Below, piece after piece: positions 1-10,285 of a DNA stretch of 64,000 nt (position 1 is its first letter; every line of letters starts with the position of its first letter). The notes beneath the pieces are model-generated. The model did not search any database, was not told the DNA's origin, and saw nothing but the letters and a program-made list of their open reading frames with translations. Both the position numbers and the translations under genes were made by a program. This DNA is from Nocardia cyriacigeorgica. GTDB lineage: Bacteria; Actinomycetota; Actinomycetes; Mycobacteriales; Mycobacteriaceae. The stretch is from NCBI RefSeq assembly GCF_010868145.1, contig NZ_JAAGUY010000008.1:148288-212287 (forward strand). Reading direction: 5' to 3'.

Positions 1-158
1 GCGGAGAGCGTGCGCGCAGCGCCGTGCGCCGAGGGGCCGAGTGTGGCGTAGATCGCACGCGCCAGCTCGCGCACCGCGCGTCCGGCGGCGGGGGGGAGCT
101 CGCGTCGTTCGATCATCTGGGGGTGAAGCGTCTTACGTTCGGGGAGAACGCTTTTCAC
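1..158 (-). CDS. 5' end of an unidentified gene, truncated by the window edge
   Basis: Reading leftward, a frame without stops runs from a GTG at 158 (preceded by GAAGGG about 9 nt upstream) or an ATG at 116 to the window edge, giving up to 52 residues (includes ELPPAAGRAVRELARAIYAT, helical and Arg/Ala-rich). I do not recognise the family from so short a piece. It diverges from the ABC importer that starts at 430, and a good IdeR-type box (238-256) lies about 80 nt upstream of it. I infer iron-regulated expression and a possible role in siderophore or metallophore handling. The start is uncertain; the plus-strand frame over the same DNA looks like a shadow. Confidence 0.5.
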   Translation of the reverse strand, partial: MKSVLPERKTLHPQMIERRELPPAAGRAVRELARAIYATLGPSAHGAARTLS

Positions 159-237
159 CAGGGTATTCCCTTCTTCGCATCGGGTCGAAAAGCGAGTGGT
201 GACGATTCGAACTGCGAAGCTAGTGCTTCCCTCGAGC

Positions 238-256
238 TAGAGCAAGGCTTACCTAA
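238..256. promoter_or_regulatory. IdeR/DtxR-type iron box
   Basis: TAGAGCAAGGCTTACCTAA agrees with the DtxR/IdeR consensus TWAGGTWAGSCTWACCTWA at about 16 of 19 positions by hand alignment; the right half is perfect. It sits between two divergent genes, nearer the leftward one. Iron-loaded IdeR would be expected to repress here. The match is seen in the sequence; the regulation is inferred. Confidence 0.65.
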
Positions 257-358
257 GTCGGGCATTTGGATAGCGATGTAGCATAACCGGGCCGAGGCGC
301 AGCTAGTGGGCGGTATCACCCATTTGGCGCATCTGACGCCGAGAGACGTAGAACACGA

Positions 359-377
359 TTAGGCTAGCCTTCCCTGG
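359..377. promoter_or_regulatory. second IdeR/DtxR-type iron box, upstream of the ABC importer
   Basis: TTAGGCTAGCCTTCCCTGG matches the iron-box consensus at about 14 of 19 positions, best in the left half and centre. It ends 53 nt before the start of the solute-binding protein gene at 430. Together with the box at 238-256 it suggests iron control of both divergent units. Confidence 0.55.
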
Positions 378-429
378 GTCATTTCTCCAGTGGTTCCCGG
401 GCCGGAATGCTCGGACGAAAGGCGGCGCA

Positions 430-1944
430 ATGGGTTTGAACCGGCGACAGCTCCTGCGATCAGGGGTGGGCGTTGGCGCCGTGCTGCTGGCGGCGGCGTG
501 TTCCGGCGGAACCGAATCGGCAGGCCCGCCACGCCCGGGCGGGACGTTGCGAGTCGGCGCGCTCGGCACAGCCGCGCGGATCGAGCGTGATCCGCACGGA
601 AATCTGAGCAATGACAGCGACTTCCTGATCGCCTCACTTGTCTTCGATCCGCTCACCGTCCCGGCTGCGAGCCCGACGGTGGCGGCCCGGCTGGCCACCG
701 CCTGGGAACCCGACGCCGACGGCAGGCGCTGGCGATTCACCCTTGCCGAGGGCGCCACTTTCCACGACGGCTCAGCGGTGACCTCCGAGGACGTGGTGTG
801 GTCGCTGCGCAGGCTGCGCGAGAAAGCGGGCCCGTCGAAAATGCCTGCGGCCGTGCAGGACATCTCCGCCGACGGCCCCGGCCACATCGTGCTGGCGATG
901 CCCGAGCCCAACTCGCAGATCCCATTGCTCGTCCGACTGATGAGCTTCACCGTCAAGAAGGACGCCACCGATTTCACCCGGCCGGTCGGCACCGGACCGT
1001 TCCGGCTCGAGTCCTTCGACGGCGGCACCGCACGATTGGTGCGCAACGACCGCTGGCACGGCACGCCGGCACTGTTGGACGCCATCGAGATCACCATGTT
1101 CGACAGCGTCGCCGCGCTGGGCAATGCCGTGCTCGGCAATCAGATCGATCTCGCGTCGAATGTGGGTGCCATCGCTGGGCGCAGCGCGGCCCGACGCGGT
1201 GATCTCCAGGTTGTGCGCCGTCCGAACGACACTCTCCTCGGGGTGGCCATGCGCACCGCCGACGGGCCGTTCGCCGATCCCCGGGTGCGCACCGCGGTGC
1301 GTCTAGGCGTCGACCGTGGCGCGCTGGTCGACCAGGTGCATTCCGGATACGGGGCCATCGCCAACGACATTCTCGGCACCGCGGACCCGTTGTACGACAC
1401 GACGATCACCCAACGCGGCCGCGATATCGACCGCGCGCGGACGCTGCTGCGCGAGGCCGGGTTCGACACGGGCCGTAGCTATCCACTGGTCACCAAGGCC
1501 GAGGCGCCGGGCGAGGTGGAATCGGCGCAGGTGATCGCCACCCAGCTGTCCGATATCGGGCTGCGGGTCGAGGTGGTGACCCAGGAGCCGAACACCTTCT
1601 ACGACCAGACCTGGTTGTCGGCGCCGTTCTACACGATCTCGTGGGGCACCAACGATTCCACGCTGTTCTTCGCCAACAACCTGATGTCCAGCGGCTCCAA
1701 CCGTAACGAAACCGCGTTCCACGACACGGCATTCGATGCGGCAACGTCGAAAGCGCTCGCCGCGCATAACCCTGACGAGCAGGCAGCGGCTTCGCGGGAA
1801 CTGCAACGCATCCAATACGAGCGTGGCGGCTACGTGGCGTGGGGTATGGCCGACGGTATCGATATCGCGACGGCAAGGGTGCACGATCTTCCCATGCTCG
1901 GCGGTTTCGCGCGGGTGCAACTGGAACGCGCCTGGCTGTCGTGA
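430..1944 (+). CDS. ABC importer solute-binding lipoprotein, family 5 (peptide/nickel type)
   Basis: A 504-residue extracytoplasmic receptor. The N-terminus has a twin-arginine stretch (NRRQLLRSG) and a lipobox ending at Cys24 (LAAAC), so it is probably Tat-exported and lipid-anchored. The SBP_bac_5 body shows the family pattern RFTLAEGATFHDGSAVTSED near residue 100 and VGTGPFRLESFDG near 190. The stop overlaps the GTG of the first permease, so the unit is translationally coupled. This family carries peptides, nickel and opine-metal complexes; the upstream iron boxes favour an iron-chelate or metallophore ligand here, which is inference. Confidence 0.9.
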   Translation: MGLNRRQLLRSGVGVGAVLLAAACSGGTESAGPPRPGGTLRVGALGTAARIERDPHGNLSNDSDFLIASLVFDPLTVPAASPTVAARLATAWEPDADGRRWRFTLAEGATFHDGSAVTSEDVVWSLRRLREKAGPSKMPAAVQDISADGPGHIVLAMPEPNSQIPLLVRLMSFTVKKDATDFTRPVGTGPFRLESFDGGTARLVRNDRWHGTPALLDAIEITMFDSVAALGNAVLGNQIDLASNVGAIAGRSAARRGDLQVVRRPNDTLLGVAMRTADGPFADPRVRTAVRLGVDRGALVDQVHSGYGAIANDILGTADPLYDTTITQRGRDIDRARTLLREAGFDTGRSYPLVTKAEAPGEVESAQVIATQLSDIGLRVEVVTQEPNTFYDQTWLSAPFYTISWGTNDSTLFFANNLMSSGSNRNETAFHDTAFDAATSKALAAHNPDEQAAASRELQRIQYERGGYVAWGMADGIDIATARVHDLPMLGGFARVQLERAWLS

Positions 1945-2870
1945 TCCGGTTCGCACGGTTGCTGCTCCGGCGCGTCGCCCTGCTGGTCGTATTGCTGGCG
2001 GCGGTATTCGTCGCCGTCGATCTGCTGCCGGGCAGCACCGCACGCGCGGTGCTCGGCCGTGACGCCACCGAGGCGGCCGTCGCGGCGAAGGAACTCGAAC
2101 TCGGGCTGGATCGCCCGCTGCCGGTGCGCTTCGGAGACTGGCTGACCAGTGTGCTGACCGGAGACTTCGGGCAGACCGCGCGCGGGCGGTCGGTGGGTGA
2201 ACTTCTCGCCGGCGCCTTCCCACAGACGCTGCTGCTCGGCGGCATCGCGTTCACCCTGACGATCGTCGCGTCGCTGGCCCTCGGCGCCTGGTGGTCGGCG
2301 CGTCCGCGGGGAGTGCTCGGGCGGAGCTTGCAACCCAGCACAACCACCGCTGTCGCGGTACCCGAGTTCGTCGTGGCAACGCTGCTGATCCTGGTCTTCT
2401 CACTGGCCACCGGCTGGCTGCCTGCGGTGACGATCACCGGTCGCTCCGGTTTCCCGGTCTCGCCGGACATGCTGGTGCTTCCGGTGATCGCACTGGCGAT
2501 CCCGCAGATCGGCTGGAATACCCGGGTTGTGCGGGCGGCGGTGTCGGATGCGGCGCGGCTGCCGCATGTGGAAACCGCGGTGCTGGACGGTCTTCCGGAG
2601 CGGACCGTCGTGACTCGGCACGTCTTGCCGTTCGCCCTGCCAACCATCGTCGCCAGCTTCGCCACCACCGTCGGGATGCTGCTCGGCGGGGCGCTGGTGG
2701 TGGAGACGATCTTCAACTATCCGGGACTCGGAGCGCTGCTCGCCGCCTCCGTCGCGGACCGGGATACCGCGTTGGTGGCGGCCGTCGTCGCGCTGACCGG
2801 AGTGGTGATCATGGTGATGCTTGCTGCCGCTGATGCGGTGCGGACATGGTCGTTGCGCGGGCGGATATGA
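1941..2870 (+). CDS. ABC importer permease, DppB/OppB type
   Basis: A 309-residue inner-membrane permease. I chose the GTG at 1941, which overlaps the previous stop (GTGA), because the protein then begins with a typical VIRFARLLLRR amphipathic start followed by the first membrane helix. The EAA cytoplasmic loop that docks the ATPase is visible as HVETAVLDGLPERTVVTRHV near residue 215. It should pair with the permease part of the fusion protein downstream. A longer frame beginning at 1839 lies inside the binding-protein gene and is not needed. Confidence 0.88.
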   Translation: MIRFARLLLRRVALLVVLLAAVFVAVDLLPGSTARAVLGRDATEAAVAAKELELGLDRPLPVRFGDWLTSVLTGDFGQTARGRSVGELLAGAFPQTLLLGGIAFTLTIVASLALGAWWSARPRGVLGRSLQPSTTTAVAVPEFVVATLLILVFSLATGWLPAVTITGRSGFPVSPDMLVLPVIALAIPQIGWNTRVVRAAVSDAARLPHVETAVLDGLPERTVVTRHVLPFALPTIVASFATTVGMLLGGALVVETIFNYPGLGALLAASVADRDTALVAAVVALTGVVIMVMLAAADAVRTWSLRGRI

Positions 2871-3036
2871 GCGGCGCGTTCCATGTGGGGGCGCCCGGCC
2901 CGCGCGGCGCAGTCGCTGCGAGACACGTCGATGCTGTCCGGCGCGGAACGGGCGCACCGAGGGCCAGGAGATGCCACGGCATGGAGGGGTGGTCTCCGGT
3001 GCACGGGAGCATGCCGACGGTTGCGGTGATGGGGTC

Positions 3037-5361
3037 ATGAACATGAGGCGGATCGCGGCACTGACGCCCGCGGTGCTGGTCGTCGCGCTCGCTGTACTCG
3101 GGCCGAGCCTGGCTTCGCGCGGTGCGGAGCAGCCGGTGGGAATCCCGTTCGCGGGACCAGGCGACGACGCGCTGCTCGGTACCGACCGCTTGGGTCGAGA
3201 TGTGCTCAGCCGCATGTGTTACGGCGGCTGGGGGCTGCTGTTGACGGCCGCCGCGATCGCGGTGATCGTCACTGTGGTGGCGAGCGTGCTCGGGGCGGTT
3301 GCGGCCGTGCGGCCACGCGTGGGCGCGGTGATCGAGCTCGGGACGGATTTCGTCATCCTCTTGCCCGCGGTCCTCGGGATTCTGCTGGTGCTGACGTCTT
3401 GGCCGGATGCGGGTGTGGCCGGGTTGATCGTGCTCGCGTTGCTCTTCGGCGCGCCCTACTGTGCGCGTGTGTTCGCCGCCGCGGCCGCGGGCGTCGCGGC
3501 CAGTGGGTATGTGGAGGCGGCGCAGGCGAGTGGTGAAACCCTGCCCTACCTGGTGTTCCGGGAAGTGATGCCGAACCTGCGCGAGGTGTTCGCGGCCCAG
3601 CTCGGCCTGCGTTTCGTGGCGGGCGTGTACCTGGTCGCCACCGCTGCATTCCTGCAACTGCCCACCACGCTCGGCGCGACCAACTGGGCGGTCATGGTCC
3701 GCGACAACACATCCGGCCTGCTGCTGAACCCATGGGCGGTGCTCGCTCCCAGCTCGGCGATCGCGATCGTGGCGGTGAGCGTGAACCTCGCGGTGTCGGA
3801 GTTCGGCCGGGCAGATGCGGCGAATGCGGCCACGACGATCGGCAGTGCCGCGCGCAGAGCCGGCTCACCGCACGACAACCCGGCATCGGGCGGTTCGGCG
3901 GCAGACGATGCGCTGCGAACGCGTGATGCGGCGAAAACGGTGGTGGTGAACTCGGTCGTCGTGGTCGGGCCGAACGGGCAGAAAATGCTGGGGCCGATCT
4001 CATTTCGGGCCGGTCCGGGTGACATCACGGCACTGGCCGGGCCGTCGGGATGTGGAAAGACGACATTGCTGCGGTTGCTACTCGGGCAATTGCCGGACTC
4101 GAATGCGCGCGTCGAGGGCACAGTGATGGTGGCGGGTCGGGATGTGCTGGAGCTGGGAGGGGCGCGGCTGCGGACGTTTCGACGTGATTGCGTCGCCTAC
4201 GTCGGACAAGATCCAGGGTCCGCGCTCAATCCGCTGATGCGAGTGCGGACGTTGCTGGCCGAGGTCGCCCGCGATACCTCTGACGCCGAGCTGACCGAAA
4301 CTCTGGAACTGGTCGGCCTGTCCGCCGAACATCTGAGCCGCCGTCCCGGCGAGCTGTCGGGCGGCCAGCTTCGCCGGGTGGCGTTGGCTCGCGCCCTGGT
4401 CCGCCGCACCGGAATCCTCGTGCTGGATGAACCCTTCGCGGGCTTGCACGCCGCACTCCGCGCCGAGATCGCGCAGGTGATCGCGGATATCGCCGCGACA
4501 GGGGCGGTCACGGTGCTGCTCACCGGGCACGACACCGGCACCGTGCAGACGGTCGCCGGGCAGGTGGTGGAACTGGGCAGCGTCGACGACCGCGAGATCC
4601 GCTCGGCTGCCGACAGCAGCGGTGAGCACATCGTGCTGCGCGCGAAGGGGATCGAGGCTTGCCTCGGCGGCACGACCGTGCTGTCCGATATCGGCTTCGA
4701 ACTCGCCGAAGGCTCCGTCTTGGCTGTTGTCGGCGCCTCGGGTGCGGGCAAGACGACGCTGGCGCGCGTGCTGGCCGGGCTGCATCGCGATGCCATCGGA
4801 ACGGTCGAACTGCACGGCGCGCCGCAATCGATCGGAAGGAACCGCCGGGCCCGCTATGCGGGCAACGGCATCCAACTGGTCACCCAGAACCCGAAATCCG
4901 CGCTCAACCCGCGCCGCACCGTTGCCCAGACTCTCGCCCGGCCGCTGCGTCGCATCGGGAAGGTGCCCAAAGCCGAACTACGTAGTCGAATTACCGAGCT
5001 ACTCGAATCGGTCGACTTGGACCCCGCCTACGCCGCGCGCCACCCCCATGAGCTGTCCGGCGGCCAACGCCAACGTGTCGCGCTGGCCCGTGCCCTCGCC
5101 GCTGACCCCGCGGTCCTGCTGTGTGACGAGATCACCGCCGCCCTCGATCACACCACCGCCGACGCGATCATGGCCCTGCTCGAACGGACCCGCGCCGAAC
5201 GCGGCACCGCCCTGATGCTGATCACCCACGACATGGCCGTGGTCGCCGCCCACTGCCCCCACATTCTCGTGCTCGATCACGGCCGCGCGGTCGAATCCGG
5301 ACCCACAGCAGGCATCCTCGCCGACCCGGACCACAGCGCGACTCGCGAACTCCTGCACTGA
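3037..5361 (+). CDS. fused ABC importer: DppC-type permease plus two ATPase domains
   Basis: One uninterrupted 774-residue protein. Residues about 1-275 are a DppC/OppC-type permease with an EAA loop (YVEAAQASGETLPYLVFREV). After a roughly 30-residue Ala/Ser-rich linker, ATPase 1 has Walker A GPSGCGKTT (near 335), signature LSGGQ (near 440) and Walker B ILVLDEPF (near 461). ATPase 2 has GASGAGKTT (near 566), LSGGQRQR (near 673) and VLLCDE (near 694). Peptide/nickel importers normally use three separate genes for these parts. Both ATPases look catalytically complete; ATPase 1 lacks the usual C-terminal oligopeptide extension. The ATG at 3037 follows GGGG; an ATG at 2971 touching AGGAG is an alternative. 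Confidence 0.87.
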   Translation: MNMRRIAALTPAVLVVALAVLGPSLASRGAEQPVGIPFAGPGDDALLGTDRLGRDVLSRMCYGGWGLLLTAAAIAVIVTVVASVLGAVAAVRPRVGAVIELGTDFVILLPAVLGILLVLTSWPDAGVAGLIVLALLFGAPYCARVFAAAAAGVAASGYVEAAQASGETLPYLVFREVMPNLREVFAAQLGLRFVAGVYLVATAAFLQLPTTLGATNWAVMVRDNTSGLLLNPWAVLAPSSAIAIVAVSVNLAVSEFGRADAANAATTIGSAARRAGSPHDNPASGGSAADDALRTRDAAKTVVVNSVVVVGPNGQKMLGPISFRAGPGDITALAGPSGCGKTTLLRLLLGQLPDSNARVEGTVMVAGRDVLELGGARLRTFRRDCVAYVGQDPGSALNPLMRVRTLLAEVARDTSDAELTETLELVGLSAEHLSRRPGELSGGQLRRVALARALVRRTGILVLDEPFAGLHAALRAEIAQVIADIAATGAVTVLLTGHDTGTVQTVAGQVVELGSVDDREIRSAADSSGEHIVLRAKGIEACLGGTTVLSDIGFELAEGSVLAVVGASGAGKTTLARVLAGLHRDAIGTVELHGAPQSIGRNRRARYAGNGIQLVTQNPKSALNPRRTVAQTLARPLRRIGKVPKAELRSRITELLESVDLDPAYAARHPHELSGGQRQRVALARALAADPAVLLCDEITAALDHTTADAIMALLERTRAERGTALMLITHDMAVVAAHCPHILVLDHGRAVESGPTAGILADPDHSATRELLH

Positions 5362-5451
5362 TCCACATCGGCGAGCCGGTCGCAGTCCGCCGACTACAAC
5401 CGCATAGGGCGATCGGCCGCAGCCACCCTGAGTACCTCGTAGCCGGAGAAC

Positions 5452-5805
5452 TCAGTTCGCGCCGACGGACCTGGCCGAGATGGCGATATAGAACATCGTC
5501 AGCGTGAACAGGAACCAGCCCGCACCCTGCCAGATCACCCAGTTGCGTCCTTGTCGCCATTGACGCAACGTCTGCACGAACGCGCCGATCCCGCCGAACA
5601 GCGCCACCACCGTCGGTCCGATCAGCACCGCCGACTGCGCGGGCACATCGCACAGCAGCGGCTCATGCTCGCCGCAGTGCGCGCTCGCCCAGAACGCGGT
5701 GATGCCGAATACGACCGCGGCCAGCGCGATGACGCTCAGCACATACAACGTGGCGCGGCGGTAGGTCCCCTCGTCGGTCCAGCGTTTCTCCACATCATCG
5801 GTCAT
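5452..5805 (-). CDS. small membrane protein of unknown function
   Basis: A 117-residue protein with three likely membrane helices (about residues 20-40, 58-78 and 90-110). The second loop holds two Cys (HCGEHEPLLC) that could form an extracytoplasmic disulfide. It stands alone, convergent with the ABC importer and divergent from the transglycosylase gene. I do not recognise the family. Confidence 0.75.
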   Translation of the reverse strand: MTDDVEKRWTDEGTYRRATLYVLSVIALAAVVFGITAFWASAHCGEHEPLLCDVPAQSAVLIGPTVVALFGGIGAFVQTLRQWRQGRNWVIWQGAGWFLFTLTMFYIAISARSVGAN

Positions 5806-5990
5806 ATCCGTGCACCTTGGCTGCTACGGCCATCCTGTCGGTCGGATTGCCGGAACCGCGGACGGCAAACGTGCCCGGTCCCTGCCAACGATCACCTGCC
5901 GGCCGCGCCGCCGGGCCGCGAACCCGGCGATCCAGGCGTGGGATTCACCACGTGTCGCGGCCCGCTGACGTCGCCCATCTGGATGATGGA

Positions 5991-6719
5991 ATGGTGCTCT
6001 TGAAAAAGACCGGCGCGATCGCCGTGACTCTCGCCGCGCTGGTGCTCGCCGGTTGCGGGATCGACCGTGAGCTGGTGCCGATCCCGGAGGGGCTGCCACC
6101 GGGAGCCGGTGCGCCGCTGCCACTGATCAATATCGATCTACCCGGCCGTACCGCCGCCCAGTTGAACGGCTGGGCCGCCGAACACGCCGACACGTTGCGG
6201 ATCCCGGTACCCGCGCTGGAGGCGTACGGGTACGCCGCCGCGGTGATGGTGCGGGCCAGGCCCGACTGCGGTATCGCCTGGACCACGCTGGCCGGCATCG
6301 GCAGCGTGGAGAGCAAGCACGGCACCTACCGTGGGTCCGAGGTGAGCGAGGCCGGCCGCGTCGACCCACCGATCGTCGGCATCGCACTGGACGGCTCGCC
6401 CGGCGTCGCGCGCATCGCCGACACCGACAACGGCGCCCTCGACGGCGATCCGGTGCACGATCGCGCCGTCGGCCCGCTGCAGTTCATCCCCGAGACCTGG
6501 CAGCGCTGGGGCGTGGACGCCAACGGTGACGGCGTGATCGACCCGCACAGCATCGACGACGCCGCTCTCACCGCCGCGCGCTACCTGTGCGACAGCGGTG
6601 GCGTGCTCACCTCGCCCGAAGGCTGGTCCAAGGCGCTGTTCACCTACAACCGTTCCGAGAGCTACATGATGGACGTCCGCGATCGCGCCGCCGCCTACAG
6701 CGTGGGCAGGCGGGCGTGA
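5991..6719 (+). CDS. lytic transglycosylase lipoprotein (LpqU-like)
   Basis: A 242-residue cell-wall enzyme that would cleave peptidoglycan glycan strands. The ATG at 5991 gives a signal peptide with lipobox LAGC (Cys22). The SLT-like core includes TTLAGIGSVESKHG, whose Glu is the likely catalytic acid, and GPLQFIPETWQRWG. Length and position just before eno match mycobacterial LpqU (Rv1022). Earlier in-frame starts would bury the signal peptide and were rejected. Confidence 0.88.
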   Translation: MVLLKKTGAIAVTLAALVLAGCGIDRELVPIPEGLPPGAGAPLPLINIDLPGRTAAQLNGWAAEHADTLRIPVPALEAYGYAAAVMVRARPDCGIAWTTLAGIGSVESKHGTYRGSEVSEAGRVDPPIVGIALDGSPGVARIADTDNGALDGDPVHDRAVGPLQFIPETWQRWGVDANGDGVIDPHSIDDAALTAARYLCDSGGVLTSPEGWSKALFTYNRSESYMMDVRDRAAAYSVGRRA

Positions 6720-8138
<1,419 letters not shown>

Positions 8139-8166
8139 CAGCAGCGGAACATGGGGCAGTAGGGAT

Positions 8167-8823
8167 ATGACGGAGCGACGTGCGCGTGGTACCAGTCCAG
8201 CTGGACGAGGCGACCGCCGCACGTCGCGTACCGCTCGCTCCCGCCCCGCCGCCGATCAACACGGCAGGGCTGCCGCGCCGAGCCGCACCACTCGGCGCCG
8301 CCCCGACGACAAGGCCGAGCCCCGCAAGATAGGTGCCCGCAAGAGCGCAAGGGGCAAGGATTCGCCCGAACGCACCATCCTCGGGCTGTCCACCGGTAAA
8401 GCGGTCATCCTGGCGATGGTGGTGTGCGCGCTGGCACTCACTCTGGCGGTGCCGATGCGCACCTATTTCAGTCAGCGGGCCGAGGCCGCGCAGCTGGCGC
8501 AGGAACGCAGGCAGCTGGAGGCCGATCTGGCGCGCTTGCGTGATCGCCGCGCCCAACAGCAGGATCCGGCCTACATCCGGTCCGAGGCCAAGGATCGGCT
8601 GCGGCTGGTGATGCCCGGTGAAACGCCCTATATCGTGCAGGTTCCCGGGATCGAGGCGCCCGCGCGTCCCGGCCCGACGACACCGTCGCGCGAACCCGAC
8701 CCCTGGTATACCGGTCTGTGGCGCAGCGTGTCCGAACCACAGCCGAACCCCGAACCCGCGCCCGTGACCACGACGCCGCCGCCTCCGGCAGCGCCCGCGC
8801 CGAACCCGGAAGGACCCAGGTGA
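8167..8823 (+). CDS. septum formation initiator, FtsB/DivIC family
   Basis: A 218-residue bitopic protein: a basic, low-complexity cytoplasmic N-terminus (1-75), one membrane helix (about 78-98), a short coiled coil (EAAQLAQERRQLEADLARL) and the DivIC-type motif YIRSEAKDRLRLVMPGE, then a Pro-rich tail. FtsB-type proteins link early and late divisome parts with FtsL and FtsQ. The ATG at 8167 is preceded by AGGGAT. The stop overlaps the next GTG. It corresponds to Rv1024 in the mycobacterial order. Confidence 0.9.
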   Translation: MTERRARGTSPAGRGDRRTSRTARSRPAADQHGRAAAPSRTTRRRPDDKAEPRKIGARKSARGKDSPERTILGLSTGKAVILAMVVCALALTLAVPMRTYFSQRAEAAQLAQERRQLEADLARLRDRRAQQQDPAYIRSEAKDRLRLVMPGETPYIVQVPGIEAPARPGPTTPSREPDPWYTGLWRSVSEPQPNPEPAPVTTTPPPPAAPAPNPEGPR

Positions 8824-9344
8824 CCGAACCCGACGACCGGGATCTGCGGATCATCGCCGAACAGCTGGGCCGCACCCCGCGTGGGGTGCTCGCCATCGCC
8901 TACCGCACCCCCGACGGTCTGCCCGCGGTGGTGAAGACGGCGCCCCGGCTGCCCGACGGCACCCCGTTCCCGACCCTGTACTACCTGACCGACCCGCGGC
9001 TGACCGCGGAGGCCAGCAGACAGGAATCGGCGGGCGTGATGCGCGAGATGACCGAACGCCTCGGCACCGACCAGGAGTTGGCGGCCGCCTACCGCGCCGC
9101 GCACGAGAGCTATCTCGCCGAACGTGACGCCATCGAATCGCTCGGCACCGATTTCACCGGCGGCGGCATGCCCGAGCGGGTCAAATGCCTGCACGTGCTG
9201 ATCGCGCATTCGCTGGCCAAGGGGCCTGGTGTCAACCCGCTCGGCGACGAGGCGGTGGCGCTGGCGGCCGAACACGGACTGCGCGGCACCGCGGTACCGG
9301 CCGATTGGCCGCGGTTCGAACGTGAGGAGACGGGTGATGAGTGA
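8820..9344 (+). CDS. DUF501 family protein
   Basis: A 174-residue cytoplasmic protein of the conserved DUF501 family, whose function is not known to me. The GTG at 8820 overlaps the stop of the FtsB-like gene (GTGA) and the reading frame ends 8 nt inside the Ppx/GppA gene, so all three are translationally coupled. Conserved features are GVLAIAYRTPDGLPAVVKT, FPTLYYLTDPRLT and RVKCLHVLIAHSLAKG. Matches Rv1025 by position. Confidence 0.9.
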   Translation: MTEPDDRDLRIIAEQLGRTPRGVLAIAYRTPDGLPAVVKTAPRLPDGTPFPTLYYLTDPRLTAEASRQESAGVMREMTERLGTDQELAAAYRAAHESYLAERDAIESLGTDFTGGGMPERVKCLHVLIAHSLAKGPGVNPLGDEAVALAAEHGLRGTAVPADWPRFEREETGDE

Positions 9345-10284
9345 CAGGGTCGCCGCCGTCGATTGCGGCACCAATTCGATCCGTCTGCTGATCGCCGATG
9401 TCGGGCCGGACGGCAAGCTCACCGACGTGCATCGTGAGATGCGGATCGTGCGCCTCGGCCAGGGTGTCGACGCCACCGGCAGGCTCGCACCGGAAGCCAT
9501 CGAACGCACCCGCGTCGCTCTCGCCGACTATGTGTCGCTCATGCGGGAACACCAGGTCGCCCGGGTACGTATGGTCGCCACATCGGCCACCCGTGACGCC
9601 GCCAATCGCGAGGATTTCTTCGCCATGACCCGCGCCGAACTCGGCGTCGTGGTCGCGGGCGCCGAGGCCGAGGTCATCACCGGTGATGAGGAGGCGCGGC
9701 TGTCGTTCTCCGGCGCCGTCGGCGAATTGTCCGGTGACAGGGGCCCGTTCGTCGTCGTTGATCTGGGCGGCGGCTCCACCGAACTGGTGGTCGGCGACAG
9801 CGACGGCGTGCATGCCGCCTATTCCGCCGACATCGGCTGCGTCCGGATCACCGAACGCTGCCTGCCCGGAAATCCGCCCGACGCCGAACAGGTCACCGCC
9901 GCACGCGCTTTCGCTGCCGAACGACTCGGCGACGCCTTCACCCATGTGCCCGTCGACTCGGCGCACACGTGGGTCGGCGTTGCGGGCACCATGACCACGA
10001 TCGCCGCCGTGGCCCTCGACCTACCCGAATACGATTCGGAGCGAGTGCATCTCACCCGGTTGACGCTCGATGAGCTGCATACGGTCTGCGACCGGCTCGT
10101 CGGGATGAACCACGATCAGCGTGCCGCGCTCGGCCCCATGCACCCCGGGCGGGTGGATGTCATCGGTGGTGGCGCCGTCATCACCGAGGTGCTGTCGGAG
10201 GAATTGTCGCGCCGCGCGGGGATCACCGAACTGGTGGTCAGCGAGCACGACATCCTCGACGGCATCGCGATGTCGATCGTGTGA
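9337..10284 (+). CDS. Ppx/GppA family phosphatase
   Basis: A 315-residue ASKHA-fold enzyme expected to hydrolyse polyphosphate and/or pppGpp. Phosphate-binding loops are VDCGTNSIRLLIADVG (residues 7-22) and VDLGGGSTELVVGD (about 140-155). It is a single-domain form, shorter than E. coli Ppx. The ATG at 9337 follows GAGGAG and overlaps DUF501. Position equals Rv1026. Which activity dominates cannot be read from the sequence. Confidence 0.93.
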   Translation: MSDRVAAVDCGTNSIRLLIADVGPDGKLTDVHREMRIVRLGQGVDATGRLAPEAIERTRVALADYVSLMREHQVARVRMVATSATRDAANREDFFAMTRAELGVVVAGAEAEVITGDEEARLSFSGAVGELSGDRGPFVVVDLGGGSTELVVGDSDGVHAAYSADIGCVRITERCLPGNPPDAEQVTAARAFAAERLGDAFTHVPVDSAHTWVGVAGTMTTIAAVALDLPEYDSERVHLTRLTLDELHTVCDRLVGMNHDQRAALGPMHPGRVDVIGGGAVITEVLSEELSRRAGITELVVSEHDILDGIAMSIV

Positions 10285-10285
10285 A

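Noticed and set aside
24..281. Plus-strand open frame of 85 codons at the left end
   Set aside because: It overlaps the divergent promoter with its iron box and the minus-strand gene start, has no ribosome binding site, and its protein looks random.
2821..3036. Upstream extension of the permease-ATPase fusion
   Set aside because: It overlaps the end of the first permease in another frame and is Arg/Cys-rich without membrane character; the helix starts right after 3037.
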